This document shows, in pieces, positions 46,745 through 56,688 of a stretch of DNA of 64,000 nt. Under the pieces are notes generated by a model. That model saw only the letters and a program-made list of their open reading frames with translations, did not search any database and had not been told where the DNA came from. This DNA comes from Paroedura picta (Eukaryota; Chordata; Lepidosauria; Squamata; Gekkonidae). Position numbers and translations under genes: made by a program. The stretch spans positions 9,097,501 through 9,161,500 of the forward strand of contig NC_135373.1 in the NCBI RefSeq assembly GCF_049243985.1. The letters are read 5' to 3'. Each line of letters begins with the position of its first letter. The first letter of the stretch is position 1.

Positions 46745-46975
46745 GCCTTCTAACAAGGAATCTGAAGATGTGTACATAGTCACGAAAGCTTATACCTTGA
46801 ATGCACAGGAAGGCTTATACCTGGAATACTACTCTGTTGGCAAAGGTGCCATTGGACTCAAAGGCTCTCAGGTGGCATGGACAGAAGCTTTCTATACAAG
46901 CCACGCTGTGTACTTGCTTCACTCCAACCATATTTCATTTGGGGACATGCATCTTCTGTTGCTGGGCACTATCCA
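46745..46975 (+). repeat. Fragment of a widespread reptile repeat
   Basis: TCACGAAAGCTTATACCTTG and GGCAAAGGTGCCATTGGACT belong to the same unassigned family as the pieces at 17.07, 13.7 and 55.45 kb. Confidence 0.45.
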
Positions 46976-47335
46976 TTAAGAAGGATGTCGACAAACCAGA
47001 ATGGATCCCAAGGAGAGCAGCAAAGATGGCGGGGATCTGGAAGACGAGGCCTGCGAGGAAAAGCTGAGAATGACGGAAGGGGAAGGCAGAGGAGCAAACC
47101 GAAGGGTCCTCCTCAAAGACCAGAAGTTAGCAACATCTTCCTCCCTACTGCTCTAGAGGCCAAGCTGGGATCCAGTGGGTCCCTATGGCCGAGTGCTAGA
47201 TTTCAGTTGAATGTTAGGAGAACCCTCCTCACAGGAAGAGTTGTCTGACAAGGGAGGACCTGTTATGAAGAGAGCCATGGTCCTCTTGCCCCAGGGGTCT
47301 CCAGGCTGAGGCTAAGCAATGGTTTGTTAGAGATT
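46976..47335 (+). mobile_element. CR1-type ORF2 C-terminal fragment
   Basis: The forward reading KKDVDKPEWIPRRAAKMAGI corresponds to the CR1 motif KKDVDKLExxQRRATKM. Later, ARFQLNVRRTLLTGRVV matches RYHLNIRKxFFTVRV. The middle is out of frame. Confidence 0.7.
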
Positions 47336-47439
47336 TTTGAGTTTGGAGTCATGCGTTGCAGCAGAAATGTGCATTGCTGGAAAGGCTGCATGTTTGAAGC
47401 ACGCAGGATGGTTCCTGAGCCTTTCGTTGAGCAGCTTCC

Positions 47440-47747
47440 TGCTGGTGACCCAAGAATAGCTCAATGACTATTATGTTCTCTGCTGTAGGAGATGGGATGT
47501 AGTTGGTGGAGGAAGCTTCAGCAGCTGCATTTCTGATTGCCCTGCAGTCGCTACCGGCTTAGGAGCTTGGTCAAGGGAAACGACTGTGGTATCAGCCTGA
47601 GAAACACACACGGTCCCCGTTTGCAGAAGTCGTTTCCTGTCACTTCTCCTTATCTCTTTGCTGCATGAACCATCTCTGATGTTGTCTCAGAGTCCTGCTG
47701 GATCTCATGCTATCCAGGCCCAGCAGAGAGCATCGGCTTGGTAGAAG
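47440..47747 (+). pseudogene. Decayed 5' non-coding exon of the dead receptor unit
   Basis: GCAGAAGTCGTTTCCTGTCA, TTCTCCTTATCTCTTTGCTG and CCTGCTGGATCTCATGCTAT match, block by block, the sequence at 52380-52507 that ends in a good donor. Here the corresponding donor position (47748) reads AAG|GCAAGT instead of AAG|GTAAGT. A GC donor can work but is weak. It is followed 0.9 kb later by the pseudogene coding exon. Confidence 0.55.
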
Positions 47748-47787
47748 GCAAGTCCTTAAAGGCCACGTGAGTGGGTAGGGGGCCGGG

Positions 47788-47900
47788 TCGGCTCTAGGTT
47801 TTCATGGGCCCTGGGCAGAGAGTTCTCCCCTCCTGTGCCCACCACCAGGGCAACCACTCATACCTCTCTTCATGGTCCCCACCTGTGCATTCCACCTAAC
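47788..47900 (-). repeat. Repeat A, inverted copy
   Basis: The complement of 46600-46715 (CTAGGTTTTCATGGGCCCTG, CACCTGTGCATTCCACCTA). Confidence 0.6.
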
Positions 47901-48664
47901 AGCCTCGGCGTCCTCTCCCTGCTTGCTCCTGATGCCTCCAACGACCACCCGCATGCCCTTGCCTCAGTGGCTGTAAGAGGCGTACACAGTTGGGTGTGCC
48001 ACTGCTGTGACCTTCATTGTCTGCATAATCTTCACTGGCAGTGACGAACAAGCCAGGTAGCTAGGAGAAACGGAGATGAAGTGCTAGTGAGCAAGGAGGC
48101 CAGGGAAGGGCCTGCAGGCATACAGCAATGGAAGTGTGCGGTCAGGGGTCAGTAGCAGAGGGCACCGCCAGACATCCTGGGCCCTGGCAGAGATGCCCAA
48201 CAGGCTCCGTAAGGGCTCCCCAAGGCCTCTTCAGCCTTCCCTCTATATCCTGCCTTAGTAGACTTGGCCAAAAACTATTCCTGACATTGCTGTGAAAGCA
48301 GGGAACTGGCCATTTCCATTGACCTGGGGTGACGTTCTCACATGGTTACCATGCCTGGGAAAGCGAGCAGAGCCTGAATGCCTACTCTTGCCTCAAACCA
48401 CTTCCTTGCCCCCCCCACTGTCCCCCCTCAAGCATGGCAGGGAGGCGGGGCCAGATGACATCACTTCCGGCCTGGTTCCAGGGCTCCTTGAAGCCTGACA
48501 AATATTTCAGGGGCTCCTCCATGGTCAAATGGTTGAAAACGGCTAGGTTACGGTATACTAATGCTGGCCTTGGTAGGGAGTTTCCCCACTTTTTCCTCAC
48601 AGCTTCTCCTTTCCTGCCTCACTCCCTCTTCCACCAATGCCACGCTCTGTTCCAACTCTTCCAT

Positions 48665-49627
48665 TTTCCAGGACAATGCTGTCAATGAGACCGTCCTTCC
48701 AGGGAACATCTCGACTGCAGAAGTGGAAACGAGCTGCTCCCCAGAGGAAATGACCTCTGTAAACCTGGCCACTGCCCTTTTCTCTTAGTGTCTTTACTGG
48801 TGGGGACAGTTTCCAACAGCCTCTTCCTCTAGATTCTTTGGGCTGAAGATGGCGAACACTCCCTGGTCCTCACACCTGATTTTCACCTACTTACTGCACT
48901 GTTCTTTCCTTCCTTTCTTCTCTGTCTACATCCTGCTGGTCGTCCATTGACTCTTCGGCATGGTGGTTTGCAACCTCCTCAATTTCTTATTTTCACTCAT
49001 AATATTCACCACCAACATCAGCCTGGACCGTTGCCTCCTCATCTGCCATCCCATCTGGGCCCAAAACAACCACACAATTCCCTGGGCATGGAGAGTGGTG
49101 GTAGTCCTGTGGCAGGTTTCCTTCATACTCAGTGCTCCCAACTTGACTTTCTGGGAGATTTAAGAGATGGAGGAGGGTGGGAAGAAGTGTCTCAATAGTT
49201 ATGCTTTCTTCAATGAGTGGGATGGATTTGAGATACAGGCTTTGAGGGCTTGTGTTCAATTTGTGGTCCGGTTCCTCTTGGCCTTCTTGCTTACCCTCCT
49301 GATCACCTCAGGCTGTCATTGTAGGATGGGTTGGGAGATGAAGAATAGGAGGCTGGTGAAGAACAATAAGCTCTTCTGGGTCCTGGTGGCCACTGTGGTC
49401 CACTTCTTCATCTGCTGGCTTCCCTATCATCTCTACCACAATTTGCTGATGCATTGGCAGTCATTCCACTTCACGCAACAGGCATTATGCATGAAGATGG
49501 TCATGTCCCTGCTTAAAAAGGGCTTCATGGATATTCCCATCATCCCCATGAGCAATGCTGACGAGGAGGGCCACCAAATGGGCAGGATCAGCAGCTTGGA
49601 GGAGAAGCTCACTCAAGGAAATTGTTA
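48665..49627 (+). pseudogene. Dead paralog of the + strand chemoattractant-type GPCR
   Basis: The coding exon follows an acceptor-like TTCCATTTTCCAG. Matches to the 56.7-kb receptor in order: NETVLPGNIS (N-terminus), SHLIFTYLLHCSFLPFF (TM2), LDRCLLICHPIW (end of TM3), NNHTIPWAWRVVVVLW (TM4), FLLAFLLTLLITSGCHCRMG (TM5), FFICWLPYHLYH (TM6), then KKGFMDIPIIPMSNADEEGH (tail). It is broken by in-frame stops in the TM1, ECL1 and ECL2 regions. A deletion removes all of TM7, joining CMKMVMSLL to KKGF. The receptor cannot be functional. Similarity is spread over the whole length including the tail, so it arose by DNA duplication of the same unit as its neighbour. Its TM2 already has Tyr in place of the usual Asp. 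Confidence 0.9.
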
Positions 49628-49862
49628 GTCATCTCCCTGAAGAAACTACCTTGATTCACTCAGAGAAGGCTGTGTCCATTTCACTGAGCAAAACCTTTGT
49701 TCCTGAATATCAAAAACTCTGCACTCAAAAGGGGTTGGGTGGCTGAATGCTGAGTCTCCATTGTGCAATATCTGTGAGGAAGTCTCTGGTGTGAAAGTAT
49801 CCATTTGACTAATCAGCCAACCCTCAGAGCTGAGGATATTGCATGCTGCAAGATGGGTTTTT

Positions 49863-49873
49863 GGGAAATTATT

Positions 49874-49911
<38 letters not shown>

Positions 49912-49932
49912 GTTGTGTTGTGTTGTTTGTTT
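49863..49932. repeat. (TTG)n microsatellite
   Basis: About 15 TTG units followed by TTGTT and GTTT variants, directly against the 3' end of an L2-like LINE in reverse orientation. Confidence 0.95.
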
Positions 49933-50350
49933 GTTTATTACTTGCCACTCCCTAGAGGCTTGTGGTGGGTTACAAAAGTCCAGTTAAAACTCCATTAAAA
50001 CCCATTAAAATGGACAATCACAACACAATAGCAACATAACAGCAACAACATGGTGGAACCCTTCCAACCCCCTTCCCATCCTACATCACACAGATTGCAT
50101 CTAACATCAGGAGGGCCCCAACTGACCTTCCTTCACTGCCCCAGCCTCAACCATAGCCTGGCGGAAGAGCTCCGTTTTACAGGCCCTGCAGAATGCTGGA
50201 AGGTTCCACAGGGCCCGAAGCTCACCTTGGAGCTCATTCCACCAGGTGGGGGCCAGAACTGAAAAGGCCCTGGCCCTGGTTGAGGCTAGGGGTAAATTCT
50301 CTACCAGTAAATTCTCACCCAGAGCATAGGACGGCATAGGACGATAGGCA
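49933..50350 (-). mobile_element. L2-like LINE 3' end
   Basis: The reverse translation reads SVLAPTWWNELQGELRALWN and LPAFCRACKTELFRQAM. The 3' UTR ends at TTATTACTTGCCACTCCC next to the TTG array. It is the same family as the 46.1-kb copy. Confidence 0.8.
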
Positions 50351-50384
50351 GTTCCTAAACCTGGGATGTGGTTGTATTACATTC

Positions 50385-50600
50385 TGACTGCCCTGACATG
50401 TATGGCCCAGGTTAGCTAGCCCACTCTCGTCAGATCTGAGAGGCTAAGCAGGGCCTGCCCTGGTTAGTAGTTGGATGGGAGACCACCAAAGAAGCCCATT
50501 GTGGGGCCACAGCAAACCACCTGTGCTTGTCCCTTGCCTTGGAAACCCTACAGATTGCCATAAATTGGTGGCAACTTGATGGGACTTTCCACCTCCACAT
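50385..50600 (+). mobile_element. 5S rRNA-derived SINE
   Basis: CTCGTCAGATCTGAGAGGCT, AAGCAGGGCCTGCCCTGG and AGTTGGATGGGAGACCACC are 5S blocks. The SINE tail GTGGCAACTTGATGGGAC follows. Confidence 0.85.
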
Positions 50601-50616
50601 TCTGATTATCCTAACT

Positions 50617-50945
50617 CAGCCTTCCTCAACTTTTTTACCATTGAGAAACCCCTGAAACATTCTTCAGGCTTCGAGAAACTCCAGAAGTGGCTCAAATGTG
50701 CAAAACGTGGCTGGGAAGCAGAGCTGTGGACACACCCATCCAGGGCCCCTCCCCTTCCCACCCCCTCCAGGCCTATCATTGGCCATTTTAGGAGGGGGAG
50801 GGCAGGTCAACATGACCATATGTGGTCATATCACCTGATAAATGTTTAACAAATTTGAAAAGCTATATTAAAAAATAATTAAATCCCAGCCATTTGGAAA
50901 ACGTTTCAGGGCTGTCAAGAAACCCACTGGTAGGTTTACTCTTGT
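50617..50945 (-). mobile_element. hAT-like MITE (family 4)
   Basis: It starts CAGCCTTCCTCAACTTTTTT. GGGAAGCAGAGCTGTGGAC and CCAGGCCTATCATTGGCC are the complement of the 22.95 and 29.8 kb copies. The distal end has diverged, so that boundary is uncertain. Confidence 0.75.
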
Positions 50946-51257
50946 CCAAGGTTGCACATTTCGGTGTCATTCTACCTTTTCTGTGGCTTTGCACTCTGTA
51001 CACTTCTGAGGACCGAAGGCAAAAATACCCTAATATCATGAAGTTAAAGTTTTTGGTTACAGCCTTCTTTGGCAGGATTAGAAATTTCTCACCATGCTTT
51101 GCGGCTGGTTCAAAACTAGAAGCCCTGAGAAACCCCTGAAACAGACGTCCAAAATGGGGTCAGTCTTGGTCTCCTCTTTGCCAAGCCCAGATGACGTTCA
51201 GTAAGGGTAACATGATCCATCGCTCAGGCCCAGAGATATCTACAGAATGTGTTTAGT
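50946..51257. other. No gene recognised
   Basis: No gene or clear repeat seen. Confidence 0.3.
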
Positions 51258-51976
51258 ATGGATGGGTATGCACCTAAACATTCCAGTTCAGGGTTTGAGG
51301 CAGTCCCCGAACCGAACCAGATTTTCCCCAAACCTAATGAGCCCACTGGAATTGCCCTTTTTCCTGGCCACTATTTTGCCTGTCTGTTGCACTTCCCCCT
51401 GATTTGGGGGAGGGGTTGGGGAGTGAAACAGACATGTTTAACGGCTTGCAGCTTTTTGCAACTAACAGCTGATCGGTAGACTGGCCAGGCTGTTAAGTTG
51501 AAATGGATTGGAGCCTTTTCACCGGTCAGTTCCCCCCACCCCCCACTTCCAGGTGCAAGATGAAATGACTCACAACCATTTCATCTTAACAGTGGGGCAG
51601 GGGGGCCCATCAACTATTATTCAGAAGGTAGATATTTCAACGGTCCATTTTGTTCTCTCCCTTGGAAGCAGGGAGTGGGGAGTGAAATGGACAGGTTAAA
51701 TGGCTGCCAGCTGTTAGGTTTAAATGGCTCTGCGCCATTTAATTTGTTCATTTCTCTTCCTCTGAGGGGGGGGGGGGAGAGCAAAATTGATGGGTTAAAC
51801 CTAGCAGCTGATGGGTGGACTGACCCTGCTTAGCTATTTGGTTTAAATGGCCTAAAAAGCCAGCCCCCAATAAAGTTCAGGGAAGGTGCCTTCCCTGAGC
51901 ATTGGTTCATGGGCTATGAACCAGGCCAAGTTCATGCCAAAGTTTGACTCATGAACTGGTTCATGTCCATCCCTAC
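51258..51976. repeat. DNA-element-like repeat (family 9)
   Basis: It is bounded by TGGATGGGTATGCACC and GTTCATGTCCATCCCTAC. The interior holds repeated blocks around GGGGAGTGAAA(C/T)(A/G)GACA, seen three times (near 51418, 51675 and 51779). It is longer than the 44.6-kb copy. Confidence 0.5.
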
Positions 51977-52254
51977 TGTTCAGTCAGCCAGAAAAACTAG
52001 TTCAATTCTTGTCTTCCATGCTTTTCACTTTTCTGTAGAAATGTCGCACTACCTCTTTTGTGCATGTGTGTTTAGAAATAATAATATTAAAAAAAACACC
52101 TTGCTACTTTTGACCATTGAAGGTCTTCCTGGAGGAACTTACCCATGAGTCCATCTTTTAATAGATCTGCTGCTGTTCCAAAAAAAGGACCCTCCTGGTC
52201 TGCAAAGAGCAGTCCCTGTGTCTTTGACAAATGAAAAGTTTGTTAAGCACTATT

Positions 52255-52507
52255 GTCACCTGGAAGTGGGATTGTAGTGGTGCAGAAAGCTTCACTTCCT
52301 GAATTTCTGGCTGCCATAAAGCTCTCAAGCACCGCAGCAAGAAGAAGGCAAGACAGCATCTGCTCATCACTGACACGTCTGCAGAAGTTATTTCCTGCCT
52401 CTTCTCCTTATCTTTCTTGTTTCTTCATCAACCGCATCAGCATTGTATCAGAGCCTGACCAGATCTCATGCAGTAGCCACGGGGAGACTTCATCAGCTTG
52501 CTTCAAG
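52255..52507 (+). other. Probable 5' non-coding exon of the intact + strand receptor
   Basis: This sequence is paralogous to 47440-47747 in front of the dead paralog. It ends with CAAG|GTAAGT, a strong donor (intron from 52508). No long open frame crosses it. Joining it to the coding exon at 56683 would give a two-exon gene with an intron of about 4.2 kb, the usual plan of FPR-type genes. The transcription start is not seen. Confidence 0.55.
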
Positions 52508-53031
52508 GTAAGTTGGTTGATGCTCTGTGGATGGGGGTGGGTGGGGCTCTTTCCCTTTTTCTCCTTAAGGAGGTCCCACCTCCTGAGTCCCTGGCCCCAA
52601 ATGTCATGGTAAAAGACACAGCAAAAAATAGTTTGCCTGTTCATAGATGTATGCAACAATACAATAATATGGAAATCAAAAATTCCCAAGTCCCGTTTAT
52701 GGCGCAGTCCTTGGAAGCCAAAGGAGAAATTCTCTATAAGGCATGCCGAACAGGATTCCAGCAGAACAAAGCCTGTTTCACGACTTCCTTCAGCAGCATT
52801 AAGGAGAATCAGCAGATACCAGAAAAATACCTCCTGCAGTCACACAAGCCACGGTGAGCCAGGTGGCATGGAGAGCTGATGTCCTGATGTTTGGTTAATT
52901 CTGCTGAGGAAAGACATGAAACAGGCTTTGTTCTCCCAGAATCCTGTTCAGTGTGCCTTATGGAGAATTTCTCCTTGGGCTTCCAAGGACTGGACAACAA
53001 ATGGGACTTGGAATTTTTTATTTGCATAAAA

Positions 53032-53318
53032 AGGTAAAGGTATCTTTACCTTTTTAAAGCACTGGGTCATGTCTGACCCTTGGGGTGACGCCCTCCAGCG
53101 TTTTCATGGCAGACTCAATACAGGATGGCCTTACCAGTGTCTTCCCCAGTCATTACTGTTTTACCCCCAGCAGCAAGCTGGGTACTCATTTTACTGACCT
53201 CGGAAGGATGGAAGGCCGAGTCAACCTTAAACCGGCTGCTGGGATTGAACTCCCAGCCTCATGGGCAAAGCTTTCAGACTGCTGCCTTACCACTCTGTGC
53301 CACAAGAGGCTCATTTAT
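53032..53318 (-). mobile_element. Sauria SINE
   Basis: The complement of the Sauria consensus, from AAAGGTATCTTTACC (BovB-like 3' end) to GCCACAAGAGGCTC (head). The internal blocks ACTCATTTTACTGACCTCGG and GGGATTGAACTCCCAGCC are present. Confidence 0.9.
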
Positions 53319-53419
53319 TGTACACCTCTATGTATTATTGTATTATTGTACACCTCTATGAACCCACCAATTAATGTTTTGCTGTTATCTTCTTTGAGTA
53401 CTCCTGTTGAGTAAGACGG

Positions 53420-54830
53420 CTGAATGGCGGCCTTGGTGGAGGACTGGCAGTCCCGCCTGATGGTTGCCATAAATAAGATTACCCCTGAACGCCCTCTCTG
53501 CCCTCGACTCAAATGGGCCCCTTGGTATACTGGGGTGCTTCGGGAGAAGAAAAGGGAAGTCAGATGACTAGACTGAGTGTGGTGGAAGACTCACAAGAAA
53601 ATATTATTGCACGCTTCTGAGGGCATATGAGATGGGGTTAAAGCGGGTGAAAGCGGCAAAACGTGAGTTTTTTGCCGCGGAATTCGTGTCCACAAGCTCT
53701 TGCCCAGCCCAATTATTTAGGGTAGTTAGGTCTCTTACCGCCCCCGAGGTGAGGCACCAAAATTCTAGTCAATTGGAACTCGGCTGTGAGGCATTAGCAA
53801 GCTATTTTGTGGATAAAGTCTTGTCACTCTGCTGCGGCCTTCTGGCCACGGTAAATACAGCAAATGAACTGGAGGCCTGTTGGCCGTCTTTGGAGGTGAC
53901 GTTTGATGGCTTCGGGTGGTTCTCTTCTTCCAAAGTGGACAAGCTGCTGGGGTGGTTTAGGGTGACCGCTTGCCCCCTTGATCCCTTTCTTGGCTCTTCA
54001 AAGGAGGTGGCCAGTGGATAGGAGGCCAGCTCAGGCATATTATCAATCTCTCCCTGGGTTCTGAGGAGTTCCCTGAGAGGCTGAAGGGGGCAGTGGTTCA
54101 ACCACTCCTTAAAAAAACATCGCTGGATCTGCAGAACCCGGCCAACTACCGCTCGGTGTCACATTTGGCATTCCCGGGCAAGGTAGTTGAAAGGGCTGCG
54201 GCAGACCAGCTCCTGGCATTTTTGGAGGAAACTTCGGCTTTCCATCCATATCAGTCTGGCTTCCATCCTGGTCACGGGGTGGAGACAGTGCTGGTCACCC
54301 TGTTGGTTTATCTCCTTCACCAGCTGGATCAGGGCTGGTTGGCCATGCTGGTTGTTTTAGATCTGTTGGCCACTTTTGACATAGTTGACCATGAATTGTT
54401 GGTCCATCACCTCATGGAGATGGGGATAGGGAGCACATCTCTTTGCTGGATAGGCTCCTTTTTCTATAACCAGACCCAGAGGTTTGTGGTGGGGGATGAG
54501 TTCTCTTGCTCCTACAGTCTCCCTTGTGGGGTCCCACAGGACATAGTTCTGTTTAACACCTTCATGCATCCTCTGGCCCAGCTGGTATGGAGCTTTGGGT
54601 TGGGATGCCATCAGTTTGCTGATGACACCCAGCTCTATCTCCTCATGGACAGCTGCCTGGACTCTCCCCCAGAAACACGTGCCACAAATTCGGAAGCAGT
54701 AACAGAATGGTTTGAGCAGAGTCGCCTGAAACTCAACCCCTCCAAGACGGAGGTCCTGTAGTTAGGAGGTAGGGGGCGGGATCAGAAAGTGCATTTACCC
54801 ACCCTGGCAGAAATCAGTTAAGCGAAATGC
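53420..54830 (+). mobile_element. L2-like LINE, reverse transcriptase region
   Basis: The first frame (53632-54021) covers the linker before RT (KRVKAAKREFFAAEF). The second frame (54093-54761) holds PANYRSVSHLAFPGKVVERA, HPYQSGFHPGHGVETVLV, LDLLATFDIVDHELLVHHL, FADDTQLYLLMDS and LKLNPSKTEVL, the RT fingers and palm with the catalytic ADD. The motif order and FADDTQLY are typical of the L2/CR1 group. There is a frame change between the two frames, and the endonuclease and C-terminus are missing, so it is inactive. Confidence 0.88.
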
Positions 54831-55003
54831 TCTGTTATCCCCAAATGCTCTGATCAAAAATTCGGGGAATCAGCTATGTGAAAAGGAGAATAACCAGCAA
54901 GATCTGTTTTGCACAGTTTACGAGGTGATAAAGCCCTTCAGGAATCCAAGGTAGACAACAAATACTGTTTGAAATAATATTATAGATGTATTTACAGAAT
55001 AAG

Positions 55004-55289
55004 GTAAAGGTAAAGGTATCCCCTGTGCAAGCACCGGGTCACGTCTGAAGCTTGGGGTGACGCCCTCTAGCGTTTTCATGGCAGACTCAATACAGGGTGG
55101 TTTGCCAGTGCCTTCCCCAGTCATTACCGTTTACCCCCAAGCAAGCTGGGTACTCATTTTACCAACCTCAGAAGGATGGAAGGCTGAGTCAACCTTGAGC
55201 CGGCTGCTGGGATTGAACTCCCAGCCTCATGGGCAAAGCTTTCAGACAGCATGTTGGCTGCCTTACCACCCTGCACCACAAGAGGCTCT
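55004..55289 (-). mobile_element. Sauria SINE with perfect target duplication
   Basis: The complement of the Sauria consensus, flanked by the 15-bp duplication tatttacagaataag at 54989-55003 and 55290-55304. It is a recent insertion judged by the perfect flanks. Confidence 0.95.
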
Positions 55290-55444
55290 TATTTACAGAA
55301 TAAGACTGAGCAATTACGCTAACACCTACAGCAGAAAATAATAAGATAGGAAATGGATAAGTTTGGGGAAGAGGGCAGCAGCGTTGAGACGATTACCTAT
55401 CTTGCTCAGATGGAGAAGTCTGACGAAGAGTGCCTGAACTCGAA

Positions 55445-55510
55445 ACCTCACGCCTTGAATAAACCTTTGTTGGTCTTAGAGGTGCTACTGGACTCTGATT
55501 TTGTCATAAG
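55445..55510 (+). repeat. Fragment of a widespread reptile repeat
   Basis: CGCCTTGAATAAACCTTTGT and GTGCTACTGGACTCTGATTT match the pieces at 17.07 kb and elsewhere. Confidence 0.5.
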
Positions 55511-56045
55511 AAAAGTAGCCATTCCTTTAATGCAGTGTCATTGGCAGCAAAACAGTCTGCTGTTCGAACCGGGACACATTAAACAATATAAGAAGGGAAA
55601 GTGCAAAAGGATCCACTGCTAGTGAGAACAAAGGCATAATACATTCACGATTTCTCATGGCAAGGTGTAAAAACTTTGCTACTGGTTCAATTATATCAGG
55701 GTTCTGGGATGTCAAAAGAAACTGAGTCTTTCGTTCATCCGAATGCAGTTCTCTTTTACACAGCAGTGAGTTAAGAAATTTGGCTCGGATCGGAGAATAA
55801 AATGGACAATGGAAGAAAACGTGTGTAATTGATTCTATACAGCATTGTCCACAGGGGCACAGCCTAGCTGAATACGGGATCTGTTGAAATCTCCCATACA
55901 GCACAGCAGAAGTTAGAGCATTAGTTCTAGCTAACATGAATGCTCTACGCTGTTGTGGGTTGATTAGATGGTAGAAGTACGTGGTTAGGGGCTGAGAGCT
56001 TGGTGAGATCCCCAAGCTCAATGGCGAGCAAACGTTTCTAGCTTT
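55511..56045 (-). mobile_element. Non-LTR retrotransposon C-terminal fragment
   Basis: The reverse frame 56021-55527 reads TTYFYHLINPQQRRAFMLAR, then CPCGQCCIESITHVFFHCPF. That is a CxC...H...C zinc-binding motif typical of the region after RT in several non-LTR clades. It is followed by REC...LFSLAVDPFALSLLIL. There are no domain remains upstream. The clade is uncertain. Confidence 0.65.
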
Positions 56046-56340
56046 GCTGCTACGTTAAACAAACATACCCAATTTGAATGCATAGTTCACAAAGTAATCA
56101 GGCGAAAGCCGTTCCTATCTTATCCCACATTCAAAAAGGAGCCGGGGAGCTAGATCAGATGGGCCTCTGGCAAATTCTCCATTTCGGGCTTGCCTTTCTC
56201 AAGGATCGTCCAAAAGGCACCCTGTTAGAAGAGCAGTGGATGAAAAACAGTGTTTGGTTAACTATATTTTCAAAATCATGTGCAAGGTTTGAAATCAATA
56301 GCATATTTGAGGAACTTGAGTATTATATGTATTATCTTGG

Positions 56341-56613
56341 AGCCTCTTGTGGCGCAGAGTAGTAAGGCAGCCGTCTGAAAGCTCTGCCCATGAGGCTGGG
56401 AGTTCAATCCCAGCAGCCGGCTCAAGGTTGACTCAGCCTTCCATCCTTCTGAGGTCGGTAAAATGAGTACCCAGCTTGCTGGGGGGCAAACGGTGATGAC
56501 TGGGGAAGGCACCGGCAAACCACCCCGTGTTGAGTCTGCCATGAAAACGCTGGAGGGCGTCACCCCAAGGGTCAGACATGACTCAGTGCTTGCACAGGGG
56601 ATACCTTTACCTT
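56341..56613 (+). mobile_element. Sauria SINE just upstream of the receptor coding exon
   Basis: The head AGCCTCTTGTGGCGCAGAGT runs to ATACCTTTACCTTT. The duplication tattatcttgg lies at 56330-56340 and 56614-56624. The SINE ends only about 70 bp before the acceptor AG (56681-56682) of the receptor's coding exon. Confidence 0.95.
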
Positions 56614-56688
56614 TATTATCTTGGAGCAGCAAGCTGTGTATTACTTGGCCACTGACTCAGCCTCTTCTCCATCTTCCTTCAGGGCCTC

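Larger units (their letters stand above)
52508..56682 (+). other. Predicted intron of the intact receptor
   Basis: The GTAAGT donor is at 52508 and the acceptor TTCCTTCAG ends at 56682. The intron is filled by two reverse Sauria SINEs, an L2-like LINE, a further LINE fragment and a forward Sauria SINE. A short inverted pair occurs at 52690-52800 and 52905-52995 (AGCCAAAGGAGAAATTC and its near complement). Confidence 0.5.

Noticed and set aside
54093-54761. A 222-codon frame that could be called a gene
   Set aside because: It is the reverse transcriptase part of an L2-like LINE (FADDTQLY, LNPSKTEVL).
55527-56021. A 164-codon frame with a Cys/His motif that could be called a zinc-finger gene
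   Set aside because: The CPCG...H...C pattern and context fit a non-LTR retrotransposon C-terminus; it has no start or splice context of its own.
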